Counted from the first letter of the stretch, positions 34,453 through 45,545 are shown. The stretch is 64,000 nucleotides of DNA from Mytilisepta virgata (GCA_028015205.1 CM051520.1:7722501-7786500), one strand, 5' to 3'. Program-made: numbers and translations. Notes: generated by a model not told the origin, from the sequence alone.

Positions 34453-35020
34453 GGTATGCGAAGAATAGACGCAGCTGTTATTGGTCGTATCCTGGCCAGT
34501 GCATCAAGGAATGCAGTCACTAGACTTTATAAGGTTAACCAGAGCACAATTTCCAGACTCTTGCAACGGTACTAGCAATCCGGTTCAACAGATGACCGTC
34601 AAAGTTCTAGCTGACATAGGACCACATCAACAGCCTACGATCGCTAATCCGGTTACTTCACCTGAGAAACTGGACCGTGACAGCAACAGAAACAGCTTCA
34701 AATGTCTCAGGTGGCCGACGAATATTGGCGCAGACAATCAGAAACCCTCTCCGTCAAAACCGTGACATTCCTACTTTGGCGCAGTACTGAGACGCGCCGG
34801 CATCGCCTTGCAAGGGTCCGATGGTGCATCAGAGTTAATGCTGAAACCTGCAGAACTGGAGACGAGTCTGGTTCAGCGATGAATCAAGTTCAAGTCGCAG
34901 AAATAAGATGGCCGTACACGTGTCTACAGACCGTACAAAGCTCATGCTACTATTGACTTTCTAGCCAACCAGAACGTAACAGTACTCCCCTGGTCGTAAA
35001 AATCACCAGATTGTCTGAAC
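34453..35020 (+). pseudogene. Tc1-like transposase relic
   Basis: The start 'MRRIDAAVIGRILA' is typical of a Tc1 helix-turn-helix region and is followed by 'QSTISRLL'. After frame changes come 'RHRLARVRWC' and 'VWFSDES' (first catalytic Asp, near 34878). 'DFLANQNVTVLPW' and 'KSPD' are the region just before the third catalytic residue. The stretch between 'RPYKAHAT' and 'DFLANQ' is deleted and would have held the second catalytic Asp. Several stops and frameshifts confirm it is dead. Tc1/mariner enzymes cut and paste at TA; clear terminal repeats were not found. Confidence 0.8.
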
Positions 35021-35039
35021 ACCAGTGTGCCAAATGTCA

Positions 35040-36750
35040 GTGTAATATGATGCTTATTTTTGTATTTAAAATGATTTTTTTCTGAATTATATTTTTTCAT
35101 ATGTTGCATTTCTTTTTTGAGAGAGTATAGTTTATTTTACGAGCCTTACAAAAAGGAATGCGAGATTGTTATCCAGCATTTTTCATCAATACAAATAAAC
35201 ACTGTTATGATTTATAATAATTTTATTTGTATTAAACAAAAGGCATTGGACAGTTTTTTCAACTTATGAAGTCCTCTCCCAAATAATATGAGTAATAATT
35301 AGTTAAATCATATAACAACATATAAAGAAAAGAGCATGCATATACAAACAATCTTAACATATTGACAAATTTAACAGCTATTTAACATTTAACATATGGT
35401 TGAGTACGAAGCTAGTAATATCAATTTGAAAGACAAGAAGGATAGGATGGGTGTTTGATGACTTATATGAAGGAGGGGTGTTTACCTGAACGAAAAAGTA
35501 TACTCATACAAGCAAAAATCGTTTGGAACCCTAACACATAAACACTGTTATTCCCGTTATGTACGTATACATGTGCATTGTACTTATCTTACAACGTTGA
35601 GAAAACTCATGAAAGTGAGACGTTTCTAGCCATACATTTTTTTTGTATATTATCTAAAGGAAACGTAGCATCATACATATAACCTGTCTGAACACAAGAA
35701 TAAAATATTCACATGAAAGTAAGGGGAAAAGGTACCTGGAGATGCTACCATATTATTTCCAGTTCTTTTTACTCAATTTGTCACGTTGTCGAATAAAGTC
35801 AAAGCGGAGTAATCACAAATTATTTGCGGAACATGAGGCGTTACAATAGCGGAAATTGAAATGATAAATCTTAATAATATAACAAATACTGAAGTTTTAA
35901 AGCTATCATAAGATGAAGATTAAAGAATATATGTTATGCGCAATTTTTGAAACTATCCTGCAAAACACATTAACACATTGATTATGGGAGAAAACCACAT
36001 ATAAAAATTACTGAAATAAAACCAATAATTGAAAACCTCAATGTTTAATAATATTTTTCGAATTACATTTTAGGGTTAATGACTCATCGACGTACCTTTA
36101 TCTATATATCCCCTAAGAAAAGGATAAAATTAAGGAAAAAGATATTCGAAAATTTATGTAGTACTACGTATTTTATCCATGTCTAGGAAAATATTTTAAT
36201 CTAACAACATAATATAATTAAATATACCATTGTCTCCTCATTTAACATATCATCAGCAACGGAATTCACATGTTGTAAAATACTTCTAGTTATAGCAAAA
36301 ATGAGGAGTTGATTTATGTCGCATTTTATAAGCAGTAGCTAGAATATCATGTGTATAGCAGCTGTGTGCTGAACTATAATATATTTTTTATATTTGTGTA
36401 AATGTAATTGTATAGATTGAAAATAAAAACCTTTCAATCTACAGAGCAAATACCTTCGAGAAACCAGACAACGCCTACTTAGTGCAAAACAAAACTATTT
36501 TTCCAGTAAATAATGTTACTTTTAAATAAATTGGTGTTGAAACAAATATGATAGGTTCCACATCTAGCTAAGGAAACACCGGTTTTAGGAGACCTAGGAT
36601 CATGCAGAAAAGTGTAAGTTCTTTTTCTCCTATTCTCGACGTGTTTAATCGGTGGGATACAAATACATAATATTTTTAATCACTTTCGGGTGATTAAATT
36701 TCTACGTGGGAATTACCGCCGTTTTTTCTACAGTTATTGGAACGATAAAC
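35040..36750. other. No gene seen; AT-rich spacer
   Basis: No reading frame above background and no repeats that I can support. Confidence 0.55.
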
Positions 36751-36754
36751 TAGA

Positions 36755-36995
36755 GAAGTCCCGAAATGACGTCAATGTAAACAAACTACATAGTAACGAC
36801 ATTTTCTTGAGGTTTTTGTCGAAAATCAAACAGATTCTCCTTCAATTTACTCGTGAGTTTTGGAATTTCTCCACCTTAAATAGTAAAACTTTAGATTTTA
36901 ACACGCTTGCAAATGCTCGCGTGTTAAAAATCGAAAATTTAATTATCTCGGGTGGAGAAATTCCATAACTCACTCGTACCTGAAGGAGAATATTT
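36755..36995. mobile_element. Small foldback element, copy 1
   Basis: Inverted segments 'AGATTCTCCTTCAATTTACT...GAATTTCTCCACC' (36832-36875) and 'GGTGGAGAAATTCCATAACT...GAAGGAGAAT' (36950-36991) enclose an inner pair TTTTAACACGC and GCGTGTTAAAA. The same arrangement occurs at 43393-43635. Similarity extends to the left over 'atgtaaacaaa' and 'cattttcttgaggtt'. The frame at 36690-36968 is this element, not a gene. Confidence 0.8.
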
Positions 36996-37212
36996 ATCTC
37001 TTTACTCCATCCTTTTTGCGGTATTATTGATTTGGCTGTAATCTATGATGTTTTGTTCCATTCAGATGAACAACAGAGGCAAAGTCCTTTTAACTTGCCT
37101 ATTGAATGGGTTGGTTTTATACTTGCATTACTTCCATATCAGTATTTCCTTAGTATCTCATCGAAAGACAGATAAATGTCTCTAAGAGAAAGACCGATTC
37201 CCGTTTAATTGT

Positions 37213-37442
37213 TCATATGTGCTACTACAAACTCTGTCGTTATGTTCCACAATAAGTCAAAATTATATTCAGTACAAACTCGGTCGTAAAATTATATGCA
37301 GTACAAACTCTGTCGTTATGTTTCCCAATAAGTCAAAAGTATATTCAGTACAAACTCGGTCGTTATGTTCCACAATAAGTCAAAATTATATTCAGTACAA
37401 ACTCGGTCGTAAAATTATATACAATAAGTCAAAATTATACTC
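37213..37442 (+). repeat. Minisatellite of two interleaved motifs
   Basis: 'agtacaaactcggtcgt', 'atgttccacaataagtcaaa' and 'attatattc' alternate in units of roughly 50-110 bp. There are no unique spacers between identical repeats, so this is not CRISPR-like. Confidence 0.85.
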
Positions 37443-39090
37443 AGATACATTATATAGATACGTTTTTTGCGGTTTTCCAAACAACATTTAACCGACATGT
37501 GTTATTGCAAAAGACTTCGCAAAAACGTTTTAGTCGTACCATGCATGTACGGTGCCTATAGTTTGATTGGATGATGTCTCATTTGCACATGCCTTGTATC
37601 CTCTTTTATTTCATTTCAATTGAAGACCTTGTCGATTAAAAGTTGCATAATTTTAGTGCAAATAATTAAATTTATTTGAAAACAGCCGTGACTGAAATTT
37701 ATCAAGTTTTCTAAATGAAATATTCAAATACTGTATAATGTTTTTTTAGTCTCGGCTGTAAATAACTCCATCTTGGTGCTTTTATTTTTATAGTCCGTAT
37801 TTTATGTGATTCTGTCGATGTATTTTCAAATCGTCTGTATAGTTTATCCTGAGATCGTTGATGAATGATTTTAAGGAAACATGGATTTAAAAAACACTTT
37901 AACATTATTACGCTTCATCCTATGGCGATGTAAAATATTTCTCTTTAATGAGTTTCTGTCAGAAAACCATTTGAAACCAATACCTTTTACATCTGTAATA
38001 AAGTCAAATGTCTTTTATATACCCTAGAATTTATGCGGAAAGTCGTTCACCATCTAATAAAAATTATTTTAAAGGTGCTATTTATTTCATATTGAATTCA
38101 ACATTTCTCTTTTCAATAATATCTTTAAGAAAAAAAAAACAAAAACAAAAAACAAATAAACATGTTCCATGTAGAATTCAAAACACAGCGCCTAAAATTA
38201 ACCGCTTGTCGACTGTTAATTGTTGCTTTTGGCGTTTGATTTAATTACATTATAGAAAATATTCTCTTCATTCATTCTGCTCTCTACCAAAAAAATTTAA
38301 CAGTCCAAGTGGGAAGAAAGAAAAAAAAAAAACCAGAATCACGCAGATCAACTTACTAATAAGATATGTACTTTCCATGGTGTGTGGGCTCACGTGATGT
38401 ATTGAAGGTTTTCATACCGTTCGAAACCAATCCTACTGAAAAGGAATATCATAAAATATTAACCAAACTGTAATACATTTTATGTGGATTATTAGTAGTC
38501 GTTGACAAAGAAAAATCCATTGTAGGTCCCAAAATAAAATATTCATAAAAAAAATGAGCTGTTTAGTTATTTTTAGAATTATTGGTTTACACATGTATCT
38601 ATAAAGATAAAAGATCTACTATCTATTGTCTTTAATATAACGAGTTTCTGTATAAAACCCATTAAAAGCAATACTTTCAACACCAATAATAAAGTTCAAC
38701 GTCTAAAATTATGTAAATATATTCTAAATTTCTGGAAAATAAGAATACAACACCAACAGCAAAACATTCATTTAAGGATTACACATACCGTAGTTCGGGT
38801 CATTATAAGAACATTAAAAGGCACATAAAACTCGGAGATCATTTTGTTCAAAAGTTGAAAGTTTTCTTTAAGTATTTAGTATTTTCATTGATACATGGGA
38901 GTAGTGATTCTATTCAGATTTTTGTATATACAAGCCAAATCATACGAATAATCCATTTGCAACTTTTCAGTCCTCAGGTAAATGCAAAGAAGCATTTATT
39001 TGAATAATTGTAAACTCAATGGAAAACAAAAGCATATATTGGCTTTTATAAAGCCTTTTTATTTAGATGTTCAATAGATACGCTTGTGAT
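37443..39090. other. No gene seen; AT-rich spacer
   Basis: A-rich runs near 38130-38155 and 38320. Short frames only. Confidence 0.55.
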
Positions 39091-39239
39091 CAGAATTCTG
39101 AAAGGCCATTCGAGTAAATTAAGCAAAGAGTTCAATATTGACCTAAATAGAACAACCTTACCATTGTACATTCGTAGGCAACACACATCAGTTCGTACGC
39201 AACTAAGCAGAGCATCCTTAACCCTTAACTCATTTCGTA

Positions 39240-39495
39240 ATAAAATAGAGAATGGAAACGGGGAATGTGTCAAATAGACAACAACCCGACCAAAGAGCAG
39301 AACACAGTTCAAGGCTACCAATGGGTCTCCAAAGCAGCGAGAAAATCCCGCACCCGGAGGCGGGCTTTAGCTGGCCCTAAACAATAATGTATACTAGTTC
39401 AGCAAAATGGACGGCAAACTAAACTCCGAAACATAAAAAAATGAACCAAAATTCAAAACATACACAAGACTAACAGAGGCTAGAGGTTTATGACT
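39240..39495 (+). mobile_element. Dispersed repeat of mussel type, truncated copy
   Basis: The phrases 'ggggaatgtgtcaaatagac', 'caacaacccgaccaaagagc', 'cccgcacccggaggcgggct', 'actagttcagcaaaatggac' and 'aactccgaaac' are ones I recognise from abundant repeats in mussel transcripts and genome sequence. It has no coding frame and is probably the untranslated end of a retroelement; the family is uncertain. It is inserted in a minisatellite. Confidence 0.6.
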
Positions 39496-39603
39496 TGGGA
39501 CTGTTCCAAGTGTAAGCATCTTAACAGAACAACCTTAACTCATGCTTGTTCTTCAGCAAGTAAACATGCATGGCAGAAAAAAAAACAACCCGTGTCAGTT
39601 CGT

Positions 39604-39826
39604 AAGTAAAGTAAAGAAATACAAAAGGTATATTCAAAGGAGGGGAAAATCGAAACAGCTGACAAACTCCGGAGAACAACGAAGACAAGACAAAAACAAT
39701 ACATGCACTACAATTAAAAGCTAAAAACATATGAACAACATGGACCCCACCAAAACATCGGGGGTAGACTCAGTTGCTCCGGAAGAGTAAGCATTCTCTG
39801 CTTCCTGCAGGACACCCGCCATGCAA
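39604..39826 (-). mobile_element. Penelope-like type B 3' tail, copy B3 (minus strand)
   Basis: Read on the minus strand: 'GGCGGGTGTCCTGCAGGAAG', 'CTTACTCTTCCGGAGCAACT', 'GGTGGGGTCCATGTTGTTC', 'ATTGTAGTGCATGTATTGTT' and 'TTCGATTTTCCCCTCCTTTG'. It matches the tail of the RT-bearing copy at 46641-47290. Only the tail is present, a strong 5' truncation. Confidence 0.75.
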
Positions 39827-40883
39827 CTAAACAGAACAACCCGATGAATTAATTGTCAATGCATACGCAACTAAACATTACAACCCGAAGCTTTTGTCAG
39901 TTCATAAAAACTAAACGTTACAATCTGAACCCTTGCCAGTTCGATCCAAAGCAATTAATCAATACAACCTTAATCCTTGTCATTAAACAGAACAACATTA
40001 ACATTTTTCAGTTCATAAGCAATAATAGATTTAACAATCATGTTGTAAATTACAATCACAAGGGAAAAGAATTGAACGAACTTTATTGAGTATAAAAATC
40101 GCCCGAAGTCTATTGTGATTGATATAAAAATTACCGTAATTCAAGATAAAATGTCGCTGATCAAGTGCATGTGGATAATGAACAGAGTAATTACCATTAA
40201 GTTGACCTTATTTGTCCTATTTCTTGTGGAGGTTATCAAATACAAAAAGGCAAGAAAAAATAAAATATTCGTCCCAACTATATGTACCAGTAAGCATTTG
40301 ATTTATGAATAAATATTATACTACGATAATATTCTTAAATAACAGCATGTTAAATTTATTCATAAAGTTCTGACTATATACGAGAAATGACTTCAGATAG
40401 AACTTGTAAACATGACTTAATGCGCAAGGTGGAAATAAAATTTGAAAATTGAACGTAATTGAGTCTATATACATTTTTGAAAAGGCAATAATAGAGTTAT
40501 TCGATTTAAACTCGTCTCTTACGTCATATATCACTTGTTGTACGAGAATAGACACTGTGATTGACACTTAATACTGCATCTAGTAAGTTGCAAATGTATC
40601 TTATAAATAAATTGTCACGTTATCTTAACTACTATAAATGGATGGTATTATATCGATCTGCAATTTACCCTCTTTATCAAAATACTGTAGAGTTCTCTTA
40701 ATGTCTCGAAATAGAAAAATGAATATGTGACACAATCATCAAACGTCAGTAAATTTGTCCTAGACTTGTTAATATCTCGATTTGGTTTTACATTACTGCA
40801 ACTCCACTATTTCCTCACACTCGAATAAGAAAGCTGTATTTTTTACTTGAAACGGCCTAGTTACATTTTAAAATGATCTCTTA

Positions 40884-40914
40884 ATGAACTAGTTGCTTAA
40901 AGCAACTAGTTCAT
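40884..40914. repeat. 31-nt perfect palindrome at the 5' edge of copy A4
   Basis: 15-nt arms (ATGAACTAGTTGCTT and its inverse) flank a single A at 40899. The right arm belongs to the RT coding region, since it is also present in the minus-strand copy near 50895-50910. The left arm appears to be an inverted copy added at the truncation point. Confidence 0.85.
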
Positions 40915-41955
40915 CAATGTTTTTTCAAGAAAAATGGGACACGCAGGTATAAATTTCTTGTTCTAGGTAGAGAAAAGGCTTATTTCGTGAAGAACCATTT
41001 TTATTCTGACAAAAAGTATTCTGAAGATGAAATTACAAACATGTTAGATTTTCTCATAGACAACATATTCGTTGAATTTGGCGGTCTAATTTTTCAACTA
41101 ACAATCGGCATTTCAATGGGAACCAACTGTGCTCCTCTCCTCGCGGATCTGTTTCTGTACTCAAATGACTTCATTCAAGGGTTACTAAGTGATAACAAAA
41201 AGAAACTAGCCCAATCCTTTAATTTCACTTTTCGTTATATAGATGATATGTTGTCATTGAATAACCTCAAATTCCAAGACTTTCTACATCTTATCTACCC
41301 CAGTGATCTTGAAATTAAGGATACTACAGATACACCAAAGTCCGCTTCATATTTGGATTTGTTTCTTGAAATAGACTATGAGGGACATTTGAAGACAAAA
41401 CTTTATGACAAACGTGATGGCTTCAACTTTCCTATTGTTAATTTACCCTTCTTGAGTAGCAATATACCAGCATCGCCTGCATATGGCTACGTTTCTCAGC
41501 TTATCCGATTTTCAAGGGCATGCGTGAGTTACCCTGACTTTAGACAAAGAGGATTACTGCTGTCACAAAGGCTTCTTAACCAGGGTTTTATCAGGGATAA
41601 GTTGATTTCATCACTTTTACGGTCGTCATCACGAATTGATTGTATATATTACAGTGTTCCAATATCCAAGATGATGTTGGACCTGTTCCCACTGTCGTAA
41701 CCTTTCATGTGCCTCCACCGATTTGTGACTTCCCAAGGATTGACTTTGTTGAACTTCACGACGGGTGCCGTATACGGTTCACTCCTGGTTTTCATAGGAG
41801 TTCGTGTTGTTCATGTTTTTTAGTTTTATGTGTTTATTTGTTGTGCTTGTGGTTGTTCATTTTTCTTCCCGGATTTGTCTGTCCAATGGATTACGTTTTT
41901 TTTTTATTGCTCCTGAGGTATGTTTGTCCTTTCTCTTATTATCGTTCTTGTCACA
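40900..41955 (+). mobile_element. Penelope-like element copy A4, best preserved, 5'-truncated
   Basis: Homology with the minus-strand copy A6 begins at about 40900, inside the RT coding region. It contains the intact frame 40987-41700 and then the type A tail to about 41955 ('CCTGAGGTATGTTTGTCC'). The tail lacks about 34 bp that A1 and A2 have between GTATACGG and TTCACTCC, exactly the hairpin part of the conserved module. Confidence 0.8.
40987..41700 (+). CDS. Reverse transcriptase, C-terminal two thirds (Penelope-like)
   Basis: A 237-codon open frame; the methionine is internal because the frame is open and homologous upstream ('LGREKAYFVKNH'). In order: 'SEDEITNMLDFLIDNIFVEF', 'IGISMGTNCAPLLADLFLYS', the palm motif 'FRYIDDMLSLNN' with the catalytic Asp pair, 'SASYLDLFLEIDYEGHLKTK', 'FNFPIVNLPFLSSNIPASPA', and a C-terminal 'RGLLLSQRLLNQGF' ending 'MMLDLFPLS' and a stop. 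No GIY-YIG endonuclease follows the RT, so this lineage lacks one or carries it at the lost N-terminus. All motifs are intact, so this is the youngest copy here. The fingers region and any N-terminal domain are missing, so it cannot act alone. Confidence 0.82.
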   Translation: MKNHFYSDKKYSEDEITNMLDFLIDNIFVEFGGLIFQLTIGISMGTNCAPLLADLFLYSNDFIQGLLSDNKKKLAQSFNFTFRYIDDMLSLNNLKFQDFLHLIYPSDLEIKDTTDTPKSASYLDLFLEIDYEGHLKTKLYDKRDGFNFPIVNLPFLSSNIPASPAYGYVSQLIRFSRACVSYPDFRQRGLLLSQRLLNQGFIRDKLISSLLRSSSRIDCIYYSVPISKMMLDLFPLS

Positions 41956-42200
41956 TTTTAGAGACAGGAGAATAATTAATTCATGTTTATACGACATCAG
42001 ACTGTTTTTAATACTTAATAATTTTGTGGTTTTCTGCAGGATTGTGATGATACAAAGACATGACACTGCTTTACCTTGTATCCATTTTAATTCTTAAAGT
42101 CATGATCGACTTCTTTAACATTAAAACAAACAAAATATTGTTGTCTAAATTAAAACAAGTTTAGAAAAGAAAGCGGATTGGAGAAACACTGCATATTGTG

Positions 42201-42780
42201 AAATAACAATCCAAAGATACTAATATTAGATATAGTAAATTTATACTATGCTGTATACGACGCATTTCAAAGAGTTACCTCTTATCAGCAGCATTAAAAC
42301 CGAAACATGTGGAAGACCAAAAAACCAAATTTATTTTAAACAAGAAGTACTCATAACCAAAAATACCGAAATAGGAAGCCAAATTTCAGCTAAGGAGACT
42401 ACCATGTGCAATACAAGGAATGAACCCTTAGTATTTCTATTTTTTTTTAATTTTGCTAAATACTGGCAATTTCTGTCACAAATCAATGAATAATAATGCC
42501 AGACAAGTCTGACAACTGGGTTGGCGAATACCCTCGTGGACCTAGGATCCACCATGCAGAGGCATCGTCCCAGGAGTTTCAAAATAACAATCCAAAGATA
42601 CCAATATTAGATATAGTAAATTTATACTACGCTTTATACGAAGCATTTCAAGGAGTTACGTCTCATCAGCAGCATTAAAACCGAAACATTTGGAAGACCA
42701 AAAACCAAACTTATTTTTAACAAGAAGTACTCATAACCAAAAATATCGAAATAGGAAGCCAAATTTCAGCTAAGGAGACT
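42201..42780 (+). repeat. Two tandem copies (381-bp period) of a dispersed repeat
   Basis: 'aaataacaatccaaagatac' occurs at 42201 and 42582. The two units share 'ggaagccaaatttcagctaa' and 'ggagact'. They are joined by the conserved core at 42515-42574. A single copy lies at 28961. No coding frame. Confidence 0.85.
42515..42574 (-). repeat. Conserved ~60-bp core shared by several dispersed repeats
   Basis: On the minus strand it reads 'CCTGGGACGATGCCTCTGCA', 'TGGTGGATCC', 'ACGAGGGTATTCGCCAAC'. Diverged versions (CACTGAGTCGAT... TGGTAGACTCC or TGGTGGACTCC) lie at 32364-32410 and 46179-46225 on the plus strand. I recall this core from many bivalve repeats, where it resembles a SINE-like conserved domain; I do not assign a family name. 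Confidence 0.55.
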
Positions 42781-43392
42781 AAATTCCTGTGGAAATTAAA
42801 TGGGTGAGAACGTTTCTGCATTGCTTAAGGGCATGCAAAGACCCTAAAATGAAAATTAATATTTTTAATATTTTCAAGCTTTCGAAGCTTTAATGTTGTC
42901 TCATTGACACTTAACTCATATCCTTACATTTTTATAATTGTTTTTAAAAGTTACTGGCATAATTATTTTTATTTATACTGAGAAGATAATATATGTGTCC
43001 TCTGTTCTGATAAATAGGCTATCAGATAAATAAATACCTTGTAGACGGACAGAAAGCGTTCTTCTGTATTTATAGAGTAATTAGATAGAGATGTTGTTAA
43101 GCTTGGAAGATAATATATGGCTTAATGATAATTGCAGTACAAAAGTGTATTTAGAAATTTGGAAGAACTATGACCATTACAGTTTTAAGATAAGAAAGAA
43201 CCTCGTAGCTAATATTTTTACATTAAGATATACCGTGGACGTATGTTTTGATTTATGACTAGGGAAAAAATCGATATAAAGGTTTAAATTATCTCGTTTT
43301 ATATTTATTTAAACACTCAGAAGCAGGAAATGTTGGTTAATATAGGGTATTGTGACGGAACATTTACTCCCAGTCTTGGTGCCATTTCCAAA

Positions 43393-43635
43393 GTTCCGAA
43401 TTGATGTTCATGTAAACAAATTGCGTAGCAACTTCATTTTCTTGAGGTTATTGTCGAAAATAATGGGAAAACAGATTCTCCCTCAATTTACTCGTGAGTT
43501 ACAGAATTTCTCCACCCTCGATAGTTAAAGTCTAGATTTTAACTCACTCGCTAGAGCTCGCGTGTTGAAAATATTTTTTTTAACTATCTCGATTGGAGAA
43601 ATTCCATAATTCACTCGTACTTGAAGGAGAATCTA
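43393..43635. mobile_element. Small foldback element, copy 2
   Basis: Same layout as 36755-36995: 'CAGATTCTCC', 'CTCAATTTACTCGTGAGTTA', 'GAATTTCTCCACC', inner inverted AT-rich part, then 'GGAGAAATTCCATAATTCAC' and 'GAAGGAGAATC'. Moderately diverged from copy 1. Confidence 0.8.
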
Positions 43636-44400
43636 TATATAATTAATTGCTTCTCTATCTAGAGGTACTATATTAAGGTGATATGGTATATATTGTACAT
43701 TTGTGGAATGAGAAAGTCAGAAATCTTAATAAGAGTACCAATTACAAAGGTGTGTCTAGTCACATTTTTTTTAATTGTTTGCTATTAGGCAGGAAATCTA
43801 AAATTACAAAATTTAACTGTTGTTTATTTTCCATACGTTTGAAAAATCTCAATTGTCCTTAAAACGTATTATTTCTTAAAATAAAATACCTCAACAAACG
43901 TTCCGTTGACATTCCCAACTAAAACTATTGACCTGTATATGTTTTCAGCCATGATATCCTTCAGAGAGATACAATTTGAATCTGATTTTTAAACTTTGAT
44001 ATAACGTTCTGATTAGTGTAGTGTGCGTTTGATGCATTTGTTGCTATTCTGTTTGTATTGCACGGAAGTAATCTCATAATCATTATAACGTAGTAAAGCT
44101 AATTCAATAATCGTTTCAGATCGTGTGCACTAATGGCTTTACAACGTTTTAAATTTTGACTATACATTTGATTGTGTTCATTAATTCTTTTTTATGTACT
44201 AGTGCACTGCTTAAAGAGTTATATCTTAAATTATAGTCATTATTTACTCTATTAATATCACGAGAATGAAATAATGCTTACAAAGTACACTTTTATAATA
44301 TCCTATTGTAGATGTTTTGTCGGTTAATTGTATATACATCATTATCGTTATCAGAAATACTGAAAGATTCTTTAAATACAGGAAAGTAAGTTATTCCTAA

Positions 44401-44600
44401 TTTCTTCAACGGACTTGACACGTCACCAGACTTGACACTTCACTGGCTACGTGACGGGTGCAGGACATGCTAACCCTTCCGGAGCTCCTGATACCACTCC
44501 CAGTTTTTTTATATATGCGTTTCCCGAATTTGTCTTTTCCTTGGACTTCGAATTTGTGGACCTTTCCCACTGCTTTGTCGCTTCTATCTTTTTTTTGCCG
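44401..44600 (+). mobile_element. Penelope-like type C 3' tail, copy C1
   Basis: 'CTTGACACTTCACTGGCTAC' then 'GTGACGGGTGCAGGACATGC', 'TAACCCTTCCGGAGCTCCTG', 'ATACCACTCCCAG'. The upstream CACTGG repeats also occur in the tail at 18870-18920. No RT sequence is attached. Confidence 0.65.
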
Positions 44601-44955
44601 ACATTCAGAATATACAAAATTGTGTCTACCGTAGATTGGGATATTCTGTTTTATTTGGTGTCTGTTGCAAATGTCCCAAAAGAAAACCAATCAAAAAAAA
44701 CAAAAAAACAAAAAAAAACAAAAACAAAAAAAAAAACTTCCAAAATAACGTCAAATGTTTTAAACTAGAAAAGTTATTAACATTGATTATAGTTGCAATG
44801 CTTTGATAAAAATTAATTTTGTTAAAACTAAACAGCTGTAATCATATTTGTCTGTCAAATCAATTTAATTAATGCAGATTTTTAAAACAAAAAATATCAG
44901 TTGTCAATCAGCTTGTAGTGACAACATTATTACCATTCCACAAGACATTGCTACT

Positions 44956-45230
44956 CTTACATCATAATATATAGTATATAGTATATGTATTAATATATAT
45001 ATTATGCAGGAAGCAGAGACTGCTTACTCTCGGGAGCACCTGAGTCTATCCCCGTTTTTTTGGTGGGGTCCATGTTGTTCATATGTTTTTAGTTTTTAAT
45101 TGTAATGCATGTATTGTTTTGGTCTTGTCTTCCTTGTTCTTCGGAGTTTGTCAGTTGTTTCGATTTTTCCCTCCTTCAAATGTCCCTTTGGTATTTCTTG
45201 ACTTTACTTACATCATAATATATAGTATAT
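44956..45230 (+). mobile_element. Penelope-like type B tail, copy B2, with 24-bp target duplication
   Basis: The tail (about 45004-45206: 'GCAGGAAGCAGAGACTGC', 'TTACTC', 'GGGAGCACCTGAGTC', 'GGTGGGGTCCATGTTGTTC', 'TTTGGTATTTCTTGAC') is bracketed by identical 24-nt direct repeats at 44956-44979 and 45207-45230 (beginning CTTACATCATAA). Long target duplications fit target-primed retrotransposition. The AT-rich bases at 44980-45003 between the left repeat and the tail are extra sequence. Confidence 0.78.
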
Positions 45231-45531
45231 CATAATATTCATTTAATAACAGTGTGCTTTATTTTCAATTTAATCTATTTTCTTATTTATTTTCGTAAAG
45301 TACTAAAATTGCACATAGTACTGAGATAAAGCCAAATTTTAACACACTAAAATTTAACATTCCTGTTTTTGAAAAAACCTCCAAATTATTCCTACGCCGA
45401 TTTACGGTTACATTTTCAAAAAGTGTACAATAAAAGGGTGACAACCTGCCAAAATATTACAAAACGACGTATTTTTAGCCTTAAGCGTTTCATCATCTAC
45501 ATTTTGAATCCTAAAATCAACTGCATTTCAT

Positions 45532-45545
45532 GGGAAGGAGCAAAC

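Larger units (their letters stand above)
39160..40035. repeat. Degenerate ~45-bp minisatellite split by two insertions
   Basis: Units like 'cagttcgtaagcaactaaac' followed by 'agaacaaccttaacccttgt' occur at 39186-39236, 39500-39603 and 39826-40035. They are interrupted first by 39240-39495 (dispersed mussel repeat) and then by 39604-39826 (Penelope-like tail). Confidence 0.7.

Noticed and set aside
37213..37442. Regular repeats that might suggest a CRISPR array
   Set aside because: The repeated units abut each other without unique spacers, and the setting is a metazoan genome.
44453..44500. Hammerhead ribozyme in the Penelope-like tails
   Set aside because: I looked for the CTGANGA and GAAA core known from Penelope-like elements and did not find it; only simple pairing is visible.
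44451..44768. 105-codon frame ending in Lys/Thr repeats
   Set aside because: It covers a Penelope-like type C tail followed by an A-rich low-complexity run.
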